DNA from: Ophiobolus disseminans
Taxonomy: Eukaryota; Ascomycota; Dothideomycetes; Pleosporales; Phaeosphaeriaceae
Direction: 5' to 3'
Assembly: GCA_010093685.1 (NCBI GenBank)
Contig: MU006250.1
Span: 120,639-184,638, forward strand
Length of the DNA stretch: 64,000 nt
Positions 1 to 9,729 of this stretch are shown here, in pieces. The notes below the pieces were generated by a model. It worked only from the letters and a program-made list of their open reading frames with translations. It was not told where the DNA came from and made no database searches. The first letter of the stretch is position 1; every line of letters starts with the position of its first letter. The position numbers and the translations under genes were made by a program.

Positions 1-512
1 TCTCCCGGTCAGAACTGCCACTAACCCCCTGCTTGTCCATCTGCGAAACTCAACCCCGGCGCCCTCAGAACACCAGAGATATCCTCTCCACTTCTGTAGG
101 CCCTTCACATGGGGTTGGGTTACGGCTGAGGTATTACGTAAGGCAACCCAACCCTAACCCAACCTATACCCTTTTACCAGCCTAGATTAACCTCTGCGCT
201 GCTATTGTTAAGGCGCGCCACTATTACAGCAAGCTTAATCTCTCGCCAGCGTACTACGCTGCAACAATACTCTATCCTCGCTATAAGTCTTTCTGCGACT
301 CTGTGTAGGCAGAGAAACTAGAGTGGCTTGCGCTTAACAACCGCAATTTTGACGCTTTGTAGGCAGAATACAACACTACGCTAAAGCCCTAAGTACGCCT
401 ACAGAAGCTCTCTAACGACCTTAACGACGCGATTGACAGCCTCTGCGACCCTAGGCAAGTCACTAATACTAAACAAGAAGATGAGTACGCAAGGTAGAAG
501 CGCTGCGAGCTA

Positions 513-517
513 GTAGC
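513..517. repeat. Target site duplication, left copy (GTAGC)
   Basis: GTAGC at 513-517 directly precedes the LTR and is repeated at 798-802 directly after it. Five bases is the usual duplication length for Ty1/copia and Ty3/gypsy integrases. Confidence 0.8.
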
Positions 518-797
518 TGTAAGAGGTTAGACCTCTGCTATCCTCAGTGGAGTCACTTCGGTTCAATGGAACAACATGGAACATCATGGAAGGTCCTGGA
601 ATGTCATGGAATGTCTGGGAACTAGCTAGAACAAGATATGTTCTTCTGACAGCTGACAAATGCTGATGTATGTAGAAACTTCCAGAAGCCAGCAGTCTGC
701 TATAAAGTCAGCCTGCTCTCTGGCTCTAGATAGACTCTATCGAATTCATCACGGTTAAACCTAGCGTTTCTGCAGTCTTCTGCCTGGCCCCCTTACA
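518..797. mobile_element. Solo LTR inside the hAT relic
   Basis: A 280-bp element begins TGTAAG and ends CTTACA, a 6-bp perfect terminal inverted repeat with the TG...CA ends of LTRs. It is flanked by the 5-bp direct repeat GTAGC at 513-517 and 798-802. Removing the element plus one GTAGC restores the hAT frame exactly. It contains a TATAAAG at 701-707 that would suit a U3 promoter. No internal retrotransposon coding sequence or second LTR is visible nearby, so it is a solo LTR. Confidence 0.8.
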
Positions 798-1167
798 GTA
801 GCGGAGAAGGACTCGCCTAACGCGCTAAATCCGATCTAGTATTAGATAGGGCTCCGTAACCGATACCCGAACCTTAGTAGGCTTGCGCTTGACGTACTCT
901 CTATCCTAGCTTTAAGCTGTAAGTGTAAGAGCATGTTTAGTGAGCTAGGCGATCTCCTTGAACCTCGCCGGCGCAGTATTTCTCCGCAGCTTCTGGCAGC
1001 AGTACAGTGTGTAAGAAGGTGGAGGAGAGCTGGCTTTGGAGACGACGAGGTTGCTGAAAAGTCAGCTATTACGGACAGAGAGATAGAGCTTTTGTACAGT
1101 ATCAGTACATAGGATGATAACCTCAACACTATGTAAATCTTCAGCATAGGTATATACACTAAACAAG

Positions 1168-1290
1168 CGAACATCAAGCAAGCAAGCCCACGAGTCTATT
1201 TCAGTGAAACAAGCAAGCTCAAGCCAAGCGGGCTCATCCAAATTTGCAAGCAAGCAAGCAGAGGGCCTACTGCTTGCTTGGCTTGCTTGT
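1168..1290. repeat. AAGC-rich repeat tract with hairpin
   Basis: CAAGC/GCTTG words recur many times. Two 11-nt arms (1251-1261 and 1270-1280) are perfect inverted copies around an 8-nt loop. Lying just beyond the hAT coding relic, it may be that element's subterminal repeat region; the true end and 8-bp target duplication were not found. Confidence 0.5.
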
Positions 1291-1449
1291 TACCAAGTAT
1301 GTGAACCACCCAGCCTAAACCTCACGAGGCAAATATCACATATCCAAAAAGACGAAAGAGAAGATAAGACAGATTAAGGGCTGCATGTGTATAAATAGCG
1401 GTTGGAAGACTACATAAAAACAAAAAGGACTCCGAGTCTATTTACAGGG

Positions 1450-2140
1450 CCGAAATGAACAAGGCTGAAACCCCACACTCGCTTATGAAGCCGAATACCA
1501 CAGATACAGCCTGGTACTCCGATCTCGAAGCTCGATATACACGTACAGGGGCGGAACGGATAGGGCAGAAAGATCACGCTCGCCTACGCAGCAAACAGCA
1601 GAGCCGAAAACACGAAGCTGAATGCACGTCCACAGAGGCGCAAAGAACAAGGCTGAAACCCCACATTCAGTTACGAAGGGACCACCACATATGTAACCCA
1701 GCACTCAAATCCGAACGCTCCGCTTGCACACATACATTAACAGGGGCCAAGCATCAAGGCTCAAACACCGCCAAACCCGATAAGCGAGACGATACGTAAT
1801 GATGGATGGTTAGCGAACACCGCATTACCAAAACAAGCAGAAGCACATATGCCAAAGCCTATGAATACTAGTACTGGCGGAATACACAAGGCTTAAATAG
1901 ACGAGGCTGAAACACCTAAGAAGCCGATACCGGTAAGCGAGACAAGCGGCTGTGTATATGTCTCGGCAGAGGCCGAAAGGACAGGGCTCGAACGCTCGAA
2001 CACCTAAGAAGCCGATTAGCGAGACGATACATACTCTTTTAAATAGTGTGCCACCAAATCAGCTGTATATACATCAACGGGGGCTGAAGGGCAAGGCTCA
2101 AACATGCAAGAAGCCGATAAGCGAGACGACACGAAGTCAT
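1450..2140. repeat. Degenerate tandem repeat field
   Basis: Diverged copies of a unit recur at irregular 60-150 nt spacing. The unit contains an AAGGCTGAAACNCC-like part, then AAGCCGATAAGCGAGACGATAC. Clear cores lie at 1779-1795, 1931-1943, 2013-2030 and 2115-2132, with earlier weaker copies around 1460 and 1645. Open frames across it (1455-1799, 1952-2191) look like by-products of the repeat, not genes. Confidence 0.55.
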
Positions 2141-2404
2141 GGATGGGGTGCGAGACAATCATCTGCTTCCGGACCTGTAGCACAAGGCTGAATGGAGTGG
2201 AGGCAAAACAAAGTGTAAAAGAGTCGAGGCATACATTCGTGGAGCTGTAAGTTTGTCAATGTTTTATGTCGAACTTCTATATCAACGGTGTGTCTGAAAA
2301 GGGCATGTGCATGTAAACGCTCATCATCGCCTCAAAATGATAAACTCTATACCAGTAAAAGCACACGCGCTTCGAGCGTATCATACAAGAACACACCCAC
2401 ACTC

Positions 2405-3955
2405 TTATGACTTCGCCCCTCCCTTCCTATGCTTGACTTTCTCGACCACCGGCTCCTGCGCAGTGGTCCGGCTGTCCAGGCCCGCGGCAGAAAGCACGCC
2501 CTCAGCCCCATTCGCCGTGCCATTAAATTCCCCCTTCAACTGTTTCACCTCCTCCTCCCGCTCCACCACCTCGTCATCTGTCGGTTCATACTCACTGCGA
2601 TCATCGTCCGCATCCTTGTACACGATAAAGCGATACGCAATTCTACAAATCAAAAAGAACCAGAAGAGATTAACAGCCTGCAAGCTCGCGAGCAGCGAGA
2701 AACTGATATACTGCGCGATCCAGCACTTGTACTGCTGGGTAACCCAGTTGAGTTCGTAGGGGCCGACGGTGGGCATTTCGGTGATGATGGAGTAGAGGAT
2801 CTTGAGGTTGATGTAGTGCCGCAAGTACGCCCAGGCGCACATGAAGACGAAGAAGTAGGGGCCGACGATGGGGGAGTCGATGTAGTTTATGCATTTGGAA
2901 GTCTGGTGACGTTAGTTTTGCATATATTTTGTAATCAATGGTTGGAGACGTACGGCTAAGAAGAAGTCTGATATGTCGTGCGTGATATACACTGCGATGC
3001 CCATGTACGTGAAGTGGAAGCGGTAGCTGCACCAGATCAAGCTAATGGTGATGATGTGGTGCGCAACAAGCTGGCTGTAGTCCTTGCGCGGCTTCTCGAG
3101 CATCAACAAAAGGACGATGAGCTGCTGTGCCCAGTAGCTAGCCTGTAGTAGGTAGTATGCCTTGAAGAATGCGTCGCCCGTCCGGTGCGGGAAGCCCTCG
3201 TACATGGCCGTGGTGTTGAAGTACCAAATGGGTGTGCGCGACATGATCCACATGCCAAACGGCCCGTAGATGCCAAAGTAGAGTGCCGTGTATGCCTGTT
3301 CCATGAAGCGGCTCTGCTTCGCCCGGCTCTTGATGCCATAGTGTATCGCGATGGGGCGGATGAGGCGCTGCATGCAGTACTCGCGCGTGAAGCTCAGGAC
3401 GATGATGTAGAAGCCGACGAAGGCGAAGTCGCGTGCGCCCTTGCCGAAATGGGTCGGCGCATCTGGGTTCGCGCGCACGTCGGCCGGTATGAGGGGGTCA
3501 TTGGGCGCGAGCGGGTATGAGAGGAAGAGGCATGCGCTTATGGGATTCGAAGGGTATGGGTAGATGAGGTAGAGCGAGACGATGAAGAGTGTGAGGACCA
3601 GCGGGCCGAGCCATGTGTGCCTAATACAGGAACGCTTGAATCTGGAGAGGGTGCGCCAGACGGAGCGACGTCTGGAGCGGCGGCCAGCTTTGTCTGTCTT
3701 CTATGCGCTTGTCAGCCTGTGTTGCGGAGATGGGCGGGAGTTGTGGTGGGAAGTGCATACCGAAACATCGAAGTTGTTTGGGCTATGCGGCGGTGGTGTG
3801 ATATTCCGCCCTGTCGCAAAAGACGGCACATCGACATCGCCTCGTATATCTCCTCCTAGTCCGCTCGACTTCCTCCTCCGTTGCCGGGTGCCATCGCTTG
3901 CAATGTGGTTATGCTTGGACGGCGGCCCGCTAAGCGGCGGGAACGGTTCCGTCAT
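2405..3955 (-). CDS. Ceramide synthase, Lag1/Lac1 family (TLC domain)
   Basis: Acyl-CoA-dependent sphingosine N-acyltransferase of the endoplasmic reticulum membrane, which makes ceramide from a long-chain base and a fatty acyl-CoA. Three exons were assembled (3955-3761, 3700-2954, 2902-2405), giving 479 residues. Both introns (3701-3760 and 2903-2953) have GT-AG ends and keep the frame. Residues 1-65 are hydrophilic and basic. Several hydrophobic helices follow, then the Lag1 motif with the catalytic double histidine in LVAHHIITISLIWCSYRFHF and the ITHDISDFF segment spanning intron 2. The C-terminal tail is acidic and then basic, probably cytosolic. Fungi carry a few paralogues, so Lag1 versus Lac1/BarA cannot be settled by eye. 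Confidence 0.9.
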
Positions 3956-4382
3956 GTTCTAACACAATTACAAGAAGGATATGTTACAAGAAGAAGAAAA
4001 GAAGTCGAGCTCCTACTGAAGGCCTGTTGCAGCGGGATGTGGCCGAGTTTAAAAAATGATGCTCCTCCTGAGCGTCCGCCGCAATTTGCGATCGGCCATG
4101 CCAAGATCTCCGGCGATCCGCTCAATTGGTCCGATGAGCATAAGGGGCGTTAGGTCAGCATGGGTATAGTGCAGGTGCTGACTTGCACGCGACTCTGAAT
4201 GCTGAGTATTTTGAACGTGGTGGACGCATTCAACGTTCGGGTGGGGGTAGATGTGAGTTTCACCAGCATTGACATCTGCCAAGTTTGAAATCTGTTAGTA
4301 CTCACGGGCACAACATATATGCAGCCTGGTCGATGAACGCGCAAGTCAGGCCATGAACGATAAGCGTCAAATCTATTCAGCC
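3956..4382. other. Intergenic, no gene seen
   Basis: This lies between the ceramide synthase start and the 3' end of the next gene. Short open frames here have no recognisable content. The stretch should contain the ceramide synthase promoter. Confidence 0.5.
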
Positions 4383-6370
4383 TCAATCGATCGGTCTCAG
4401 TCTACTCCCTACGTGCATGCTAGTACTCTGCTTCAAACTCCCTACAGCAGAAAAACTGCCATTCGTTCTCGCCTGCACCATGTTCTTTGCTCCCGCACTG
4501 TCCAAGTTTCTCTTGAGCTCCGCAGTAGGCGTCCCGGCGCTGCTTACCGTTGTAGTGCTGTCCATGCTGCCCTTCCGTGACGATTTGCCATCTTGCCGCA
4601 ACAAGCCCTTGATGCCTCCAGCTTTGCGCGCGGGAAGTTCGCCTTTGCCGGCCGTGGCAACATACAAGAGATATTTGAGGTTCGGAAGCGTGTGTCGGAT
4701 GTCGATCGGCCGCAGCCCAAGTGCGTTTGACAGTATCTCGATGTTCTTGTTGAGTAAAAACACGCCGTATTCGAAGCGATAGCGGACCATGCCCTTCATG
4801 TATAGCGGATATATGCGAGGATTATTTTGATTACTATGTCCTACGGCCAGGGGGTCCTCGATGGTTGATGTTGAGCCGTGTAACGATATTGGGTATGGTA
4901 GCGTGACTGAAAGGTATGGTGAGAGCTGGGTAACCACCTGCGCGACGTAGCTCAAGGCGGCTGCGGTGACATCTTCCTTGACATCATCAAACTCTGAGTT
5001 GGGGAGCAAAAGTCCTCGGATGGTGAAAGCGAATGCCTTCCCTGGCATGGGTTCGATGGGGTAAAGCCCAAGAAGGTCTTCGCATACCCGTCTACGCTGG
5101 CCGGTTATATCTTCGTGGATCTTCTCGCGGAGTTCCCCCATATCATTGTATTTCTGCCTCTCCTCAGGCAAGTCTTTTTCAGTAATTGCCTGTTGTTCTC
5201 GTCCGGCTTGCATCCTGTCTCTACGAAGCTGTATATTTGCTTCGAGTTCGTCGCGCCTCCTTCGTGCGAGGTTGACTCGTCGCTTTTCCGCATTCACAGC
5301 AGCCTGTACCGTCCGTAAATTCTCCTCGGTCTCCGGAACTTGCTCGAGGGTGTCTATAGACTCCCTGTTGGCCTCTAAGATGGTCTCAATCTCATCTGCA
5401 ATGCGATCGCGCGTGACCAAGGCGTCCTGAACACAGTCGTCGAGTGTCGATAGGCGCATCAAGGCATCGTATGACGATGATGTGAGTACTCGGCCGTCCG
5501 GATGCTGTTTGGGCGGCGCAAGAACCTCTTGGCGCACTTTCTCTTGTGTCGGCAGATCCATGAAGCTTGTGTATATCCCGTCCGTCATGTGGAAGAGGAT
5601 ACAGTTCTGCGGCAGCGGGTGTCTAAACTTTCCCAGCGTCTTGCCTATGAACTGAAGTGACCTGAGCTGGACCACGTAATCCATGAGGTACTGCCACTTG
5701 TCCATGCTCTCGCTCTTTGCCCACACCCGCACAGTAAGCCTGTCGAGGCGCGTCACGCCGGGTCCGCATGGGCCGAGGTCAAAGAACTTGAAGTTGGGGT
5801 TCATGGCTTTCTCGGCCACTTCTGAGATGTAAACGGGCGCATCGTGATCCTCGACGTGCAGGGTGAAGAAGGTGTCTGCCATGCGGTTGGCCGTAATGTC
5901 CTCCAACTTCATCTGCCGCGTCAACGGACTCGCATTGGTCCACTCCATCGTGGTGCGCCGCCGCAGCGCCTTCCCAAACGAGGGTCGGGTGGCCTTTGGG
6001 GGAGTCGTCGGCTCGCGAAGGTCGCCATTGCCGCGCCGGTCGGGAATCTTGGCGGGTTTAAGGTCGCTCGAGGATCGTGAATGCGCCAGACCCTTGCCCT
6101 CGCGCATTGTCAGGGCCTTTGTAGGCGACTTCAGCGTACTTGGTATCGCATCATCGTCGATTGTCTTCCCGCGGGATCTCGAGGGGGCGGGTGCGAGCGT
6201 GAGATTGCGGATGGTGATGCCTTGGAGATGCCGCAGCTTACGGTTCTATTTCTGTCAGATATTGCCGACATGGTCTCGTCGCGCTGTAGACGCACATATG
6301 GTAGCAGCCATGGCCGCTCCCGTGGTGGAGGGGCTTCGGGCGCACCGGGTCTCTGAGTGTGCTCGGCCAT
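4383..6370 (-). CDS. UVRAG/Vps38/Atg14-like subunit of a PI3-kinase complex
   Basis: Probable accessory subunit of the Vps34 phosphatidylinositol 3-kinase complex, acting in endosomal sorting or autophagy. Two exons are proposed (6370-6296 and 6245-4383), giving 645 residues. A 50-nt intron with a GTGCGT donor and ATAG acceptor joins RPWLLPY to NRKLRHLQGITIRNLTL, the conserved N-terminal signature of fungal family members. A basic disordered stretch follows, then a C2-like region (about residues 150-230), a coiled coil (about 310-400) and a C-terminal helical/beta region. The last 70 residues are Ser/Gly/Lys rich. Its start is 288 bp from the divergent MHR1 start, so the two probably share a promoter. 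Vps38 versus Atg14 is undecided; the C2-like part favours UVRAG/Vps38. Confidence 0.8.
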
Positions 6371-6658
6371 GTTACGTAGTTTGTCGGGCTCTTATGACGT
6401 GGACAGTAGGGGCGCATGAGTTGAGACAGAACTGTCTTGTGGGCGCATGCCTGATGGTAATTGCACGCGCATCGAGAGGCAGCCTGCAACACAGCATGGT
6501 AGTATACAGCGAGGTGTACACAGTAGAGTGAAGGTCGTGGAGCCATCGTATTGGAGCACGCGGAGGAGCTGCCAATTCCGCACCGCAGTCTTGGCACCGC
6601 CGAACATGGAATCTTTCGACCTTGCCGCATCATCCAATTCGACTGGCATCCCGCGACC

Positions 6659-8172
6659 ATGCCACGCACCCTGACCCGCCTGCGGTACCGGACGCCCCCG
6701 AAACCCATCAACTTCGCCCGCACCATCAACGCACGACGGCTGCCCCGGGAAGGCGTGCTCGAAAGCCAAGTCGCCAAATATGTCGCGCGCCAATCGAACC
6801 CGGGCCAGGTCAGACTCCAGGTCATCGTGAACCCGAAAGCACGACGCCCGGCGACCGGCCAGTCCAAGACACCGCCCTGGAAGCCCTTCACGCTCAGAGA
6901 CGTCGTCGACCCAGACGGCAAGGCGCGGCATGGCGAGATCGTCTACATCTTCCGCAACACCAAGAGCGACCAGATCATATACTCGCTGTCGGAGCTGCTC
7001 AATGTACTAGCATCTGCGAACCTGTCTTAAATCATACTGACCCTCTGCAGGAACATCACCTTGACCAATTGCCTTTCATCGGCAAGCACTCCAAACCACC
7101 CGCTCTCCGCCCAGACGAATGGGTCCCGCACTGCGTCCTCACCTTCCCCACCGCTGAGCAGGGTCACAACGCCTATCGAAAGCTGCGCGAGTTTCGAAAG
7201 CTCCACGAGCTGTCGTGGGTGAAGACAACCCCCCACTTGAAGCAGATGCCAATTAAGCAGAGGATCAAGCACATCATGGACCAGCGGGCCAACACCAGCG
7301 CAGACATTGCCGCAGTCCTGCGGATACAGGGAGCCCATGGCGCCAAGATGCAGGAAGCTCTCAACCTGCAGCAAAGAAGGGCCAAGAAGTACCTGGACAA
7401 GAAGTGGGCCGAGATCGATGCCCTGGCGAATGCTGCCACCGCCAAGGCAAAAGAAGCCGACAGTGTCAAGTGGTTGGAACACCAAATCCGGTCTCTGACA
7501 ATGAAGCTGAACATGAAGCACAACCAAAACGAGGCAGACCAGAAGCGCCTCAAGGGCGCCAGGTCAATACAGGAGATCCGGCTACGGAAGATTCAGTACG
7601 CCCAACGGAAGGTGGAACAATTCAAGACCATCCAAGAAGGCCTCACGCGAACAGCTGCGCCCGCGGAGGAGCTAGGTGCAGAGGGCAAGCTCAACGAGCT
7701 CAAAGACCAAGCTTCGGTGCTTAGGAAGGCCGTCGCAACTTTAGATCCGACACGACGAGCTGAAGACCTCAAGCTGGACAGAAAGACCCTGGCCGGTTTG
7801 GAAGACGAGATTGCAACCTTGGAGGCTGCCTTCGAGGCAAAATCTCTGTCCGAAGCACGCAACCACCACATTGCGCGATCCGTCCTGCCAGACCACTTGA
7901 AGAAGGCGCTGCCGACACCGTACACTCTGGAGGGAATTAGCGTGCGGTGGGCTGACGTTCAGGACGCTTTGCGTGCTTCTGGTAAGTGGCCGGAACTGAT
8001 CGAGCATGAGGCGTTGGACGTGAACAAGGTGCGGAATGGGACCATGTTGCTCTCCGCACAGGATTTCGACATCGAGGTGAACAACGAGGTCAATAGTATT
8101 GTTCAGATGTTGCAGGCTCAGATGGAGGGACGGAAACCTGCGAGACCTATGAAACTCACTGCTGCTGCGTAG
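6659..8172 (+). CDS. MHR1: Mitochondrial ribosomal protein mL67 / Mhr1
   Basis: In yeast this protein is a large-subunit component of the mitochondrial ribosome that also promotes mitochondrial DNA recombination. Exons 6659-7003 and 7051-8172 are joined across a 47-nt GT-AG intron with CTGCAG at its end, giving 488 residues. The start at 6659 has a favourable ACCATGCC context and opens a basic, arginine-rich presequence. The family core is visible as GEIVYIFRNTKSDQIIYSLS, then HHLDQLPFIGKHSKPPALR and AYRKLREFRKLHELSW. A long charged coiled-coil region (about residues 190-340) makes it roughly twice the yeast length, as in other filamentous fungi. Assignment rests on this core. Confidence 0.78.
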
Positions 8173-8498
8173 TGTAGTGTAACAACTTTGTACAGCCCTT
8201 CCGTAAAGCATAAGCGACGAATTATCGTTCAAATCTTCTTTCTTGTAATATATCTTCAAGACTTTCTTCCAGGTTCCTCCTGGTAGCACTCATTTGTAAC
8301 CTGCGGGTCCACTCTAGGGCTGCATTTCGAGATCAGAATCGACCATACCCCATCCGTCCTAGCCTCTCCATCAAGCATTCACCCCAGGGCCCCACCAAAA
8401 CGTCATCCCCTCAACCGTGCCATCTGCACGTCCACGTTACACCTCACCACTAGCCCGCCAGCCCTACCAGCCCTCCAACTCTCGGCACACAACCTGAC
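8173..8498. other. Intergenic, tandem genes
   Basis: This is the MHR1 3' flank and the upstream region of the GFA gene. The right half is strongly pyrimidine-rich, as in many fungal promoters. No feature beyond that is seen. Confidence 0.4.
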
Positions 8499-9410
8499 AT
8501 GTCCAGTCCAACATCCACACCGCGGGACGCCCGACCCAAGACCCCTCCATCAACACAAAATGGCGCATCCCAGGCCTCCAAACCCGCACCCAAACCCTTC
8601 CCCTCCGTAACCGGCGGCTGCACGTGCAACGCCATCCGGTACCGCCTATCCAAGCCCCCACTCTTCGTGTACGCGTGCCACTGCCCCGACTGCCAAAAAA
8701 ACACCGGTTCCGCATTCGCGCTATTCCTCAACATCGAAACACACTGCATCGAGATCCAAACGCCCACTACGCCCGTGCTCGTAACGCAGCCCAAGCGCCC
8801 CGGATTGGTGTACGCGTGCTACGCGTGCCCGGAATGCAAGACCGAGCTGTGGAGCGCGAATACGCCGCTGGGCCAGGTGATTGCGGATGTGCGTGTGGGG
8901 ACGCTGGATTTTCCGGGACTCATGGAGCCGGATGTGCATAGTTTTGTGGAGAGTAAGATGGGGTGGTTGGTGCTGCCGCAGGGGGCGAGGACGGTGACGA
9001 GGGATTTTAGGTTTAGGGAGGTGTGGCCGAAGAGTAGCTTGAGGAGGCTGGATGTGTGTTTGAAGAGGGCGGCAGAAGCGGCGGAGAGGGCAGCAGAGGC
9101 GGCGGGGAGGGCGGGTGGGAATACGGAGGCGGGACGGGAGGGTGGGAGTGGGAATGCGGATGGGGAGAAGACGCCGACGGCGGGGGAGTTTGGGGGCGAG
9201 GAGGGCGAGGATGATGAGGCGTTTGAGAGGAGGTTTAGGGAGACGGAGAGGGGGTTGCAGGAGCGGTTGGAGAGGTTGAGGGTTAAGTTGGAGGAGGGGG
9301 ATGGGGAGGAAGGAAAGGAGGAGGAGGATTTGGAGAAATTGACGGAGGGGCTCAAGATTAAGGATGAGGGTAGGAAGGAAGAAGGGGACCAACAGAAGGA
9401 GACGGCCTAG
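8499..9410 (+). CDS. GFA / CENP-V domain zinc protein with charged tail
   Basis: Single exon, 303 residues. The domain at about residues 38-150 has the zinc cysteines of the family: GGCTCNAIRY, then CHCPDCQKNTGSAFA, then CYACPECKTELW. These are the two-zinc pattern of glutathione-dependent formaldehyde-activating-like (Mss4-fold) proteins. Members bind zinc, but a formaldehyde function is shown only for a few bacterial ones, so the substrate is unknown. From about residue 185 the protein becomes low-complexity Ala/Glu/Gly/Arg rich and probably forms a disordered or helical tail. The G-rich coding strand there produces long open frames on the other strand, which are not genes. It is convergent with the serine dehydratase gene. 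Confidence 0.85.
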   Translation: MSSPTSTPRDARPKTPPSTQNGASQASKPAPKPFPSVTGGCTCNAIRYRLSKPPLFVYACHCPDCQKNTGSAFALFLNIETHCIEIQTPTTPVLVTQPKRPGLVYACYACPECKTELWSANTPLGQVIADVRVGTLDFPGLMEPDVHSFVESKMGWLVLPQGARTVTRDFRFREVWPKSSLRRLDVCLKRAAEAAERAAEAAGRAGGNTEAGREGGSGNADGEKTPTAGEFGGEEGEDDEAFERRFRETERGLQERLERLRVKLEEGDGEEGKEEEDLEKLTEGLKIKDEGRKEEGDQQKETA

Positions 9411-9729
9411 GTGACGCTCCGTTTGGTTCAAAAGCTCTCTAAGTTCTAGAAGTATTGTGATACACTGAATAACGCAGGCGCGGTTTAATCATGCGTGTAA
9501 TTGTCAGGGAATCAACACATACGTGGCTGGCGAGATCTGGATTTGACACAGCGGGATAAGCTTCATTTCAGCGACTTGCAGATGTCCTTGAGCTTCATTT
9601 CGATACCATGAATGGGACGTGCCATAAGTTACATAGCTTGCGAAATCATGGCATCTCAAGGAACATGGCCACACTCTCCCAAGTTCAAGAAATCCATCGC
9701 TTGCCTGTACTATCACGCATCAGAATCCA
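9411..9729. other. Convergent intergenic spacer
   Basis: This separates two converging genes and presumably carries both 3' ends. No further feature is seen. Confidence 0.4.

Larger units (their letters stand above)
183..1136 (+). pseudogene. hAT transposase C-terminal relic, split by a solo LTR
   Basis: One reading frame runs from 183 to 512, and continues in frame from 798 to 1136 once the inserted LTR and one target copy are removed. The translation resembles the C-terminal part of fungal hAT transposases: a block with LSPAYYAATILYPRYKSF (243-293), then RNRYPNLSRLALDVLSI (about 855-905), then SELGDLLEPRRR (about 937-972) in the dimerisation region. There are eight in-frame stops (306, 360, 390, 495, 837, 843, 1110, 1134) and no frameshift. 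Several stops sit where hAT proteins have tryptophan, as expected if TGG became TAG or TAA, which is the RIP signature. The N-terminal half and the left end of the element lie outside the window or are unrecognisable. Assignment to hAT rests on remembered family motifs. Confidence 0.75.

Noticed and set aside
136..172. Telomere-like CCCTAA words (AACCCAACCCTAACCCAACC)
   Set aside because: Only one true CCCTAA hexamer and no array; an imperfect inverted repeat with GGGTTGGGTT nearby explains the look better.
1455..2191. Two plus-strand open frames of 114 and 79 codons
   Set aside because: Both are translations of the degenerate repeat field, with no start context or protein-like composition.
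8721..9431. 236-codon open frame antisense to the GFA gene
   Set aside because: Arises from the G-rich, codon-biased tail of the sense gene; Pro/Leu/Arg-only composition.
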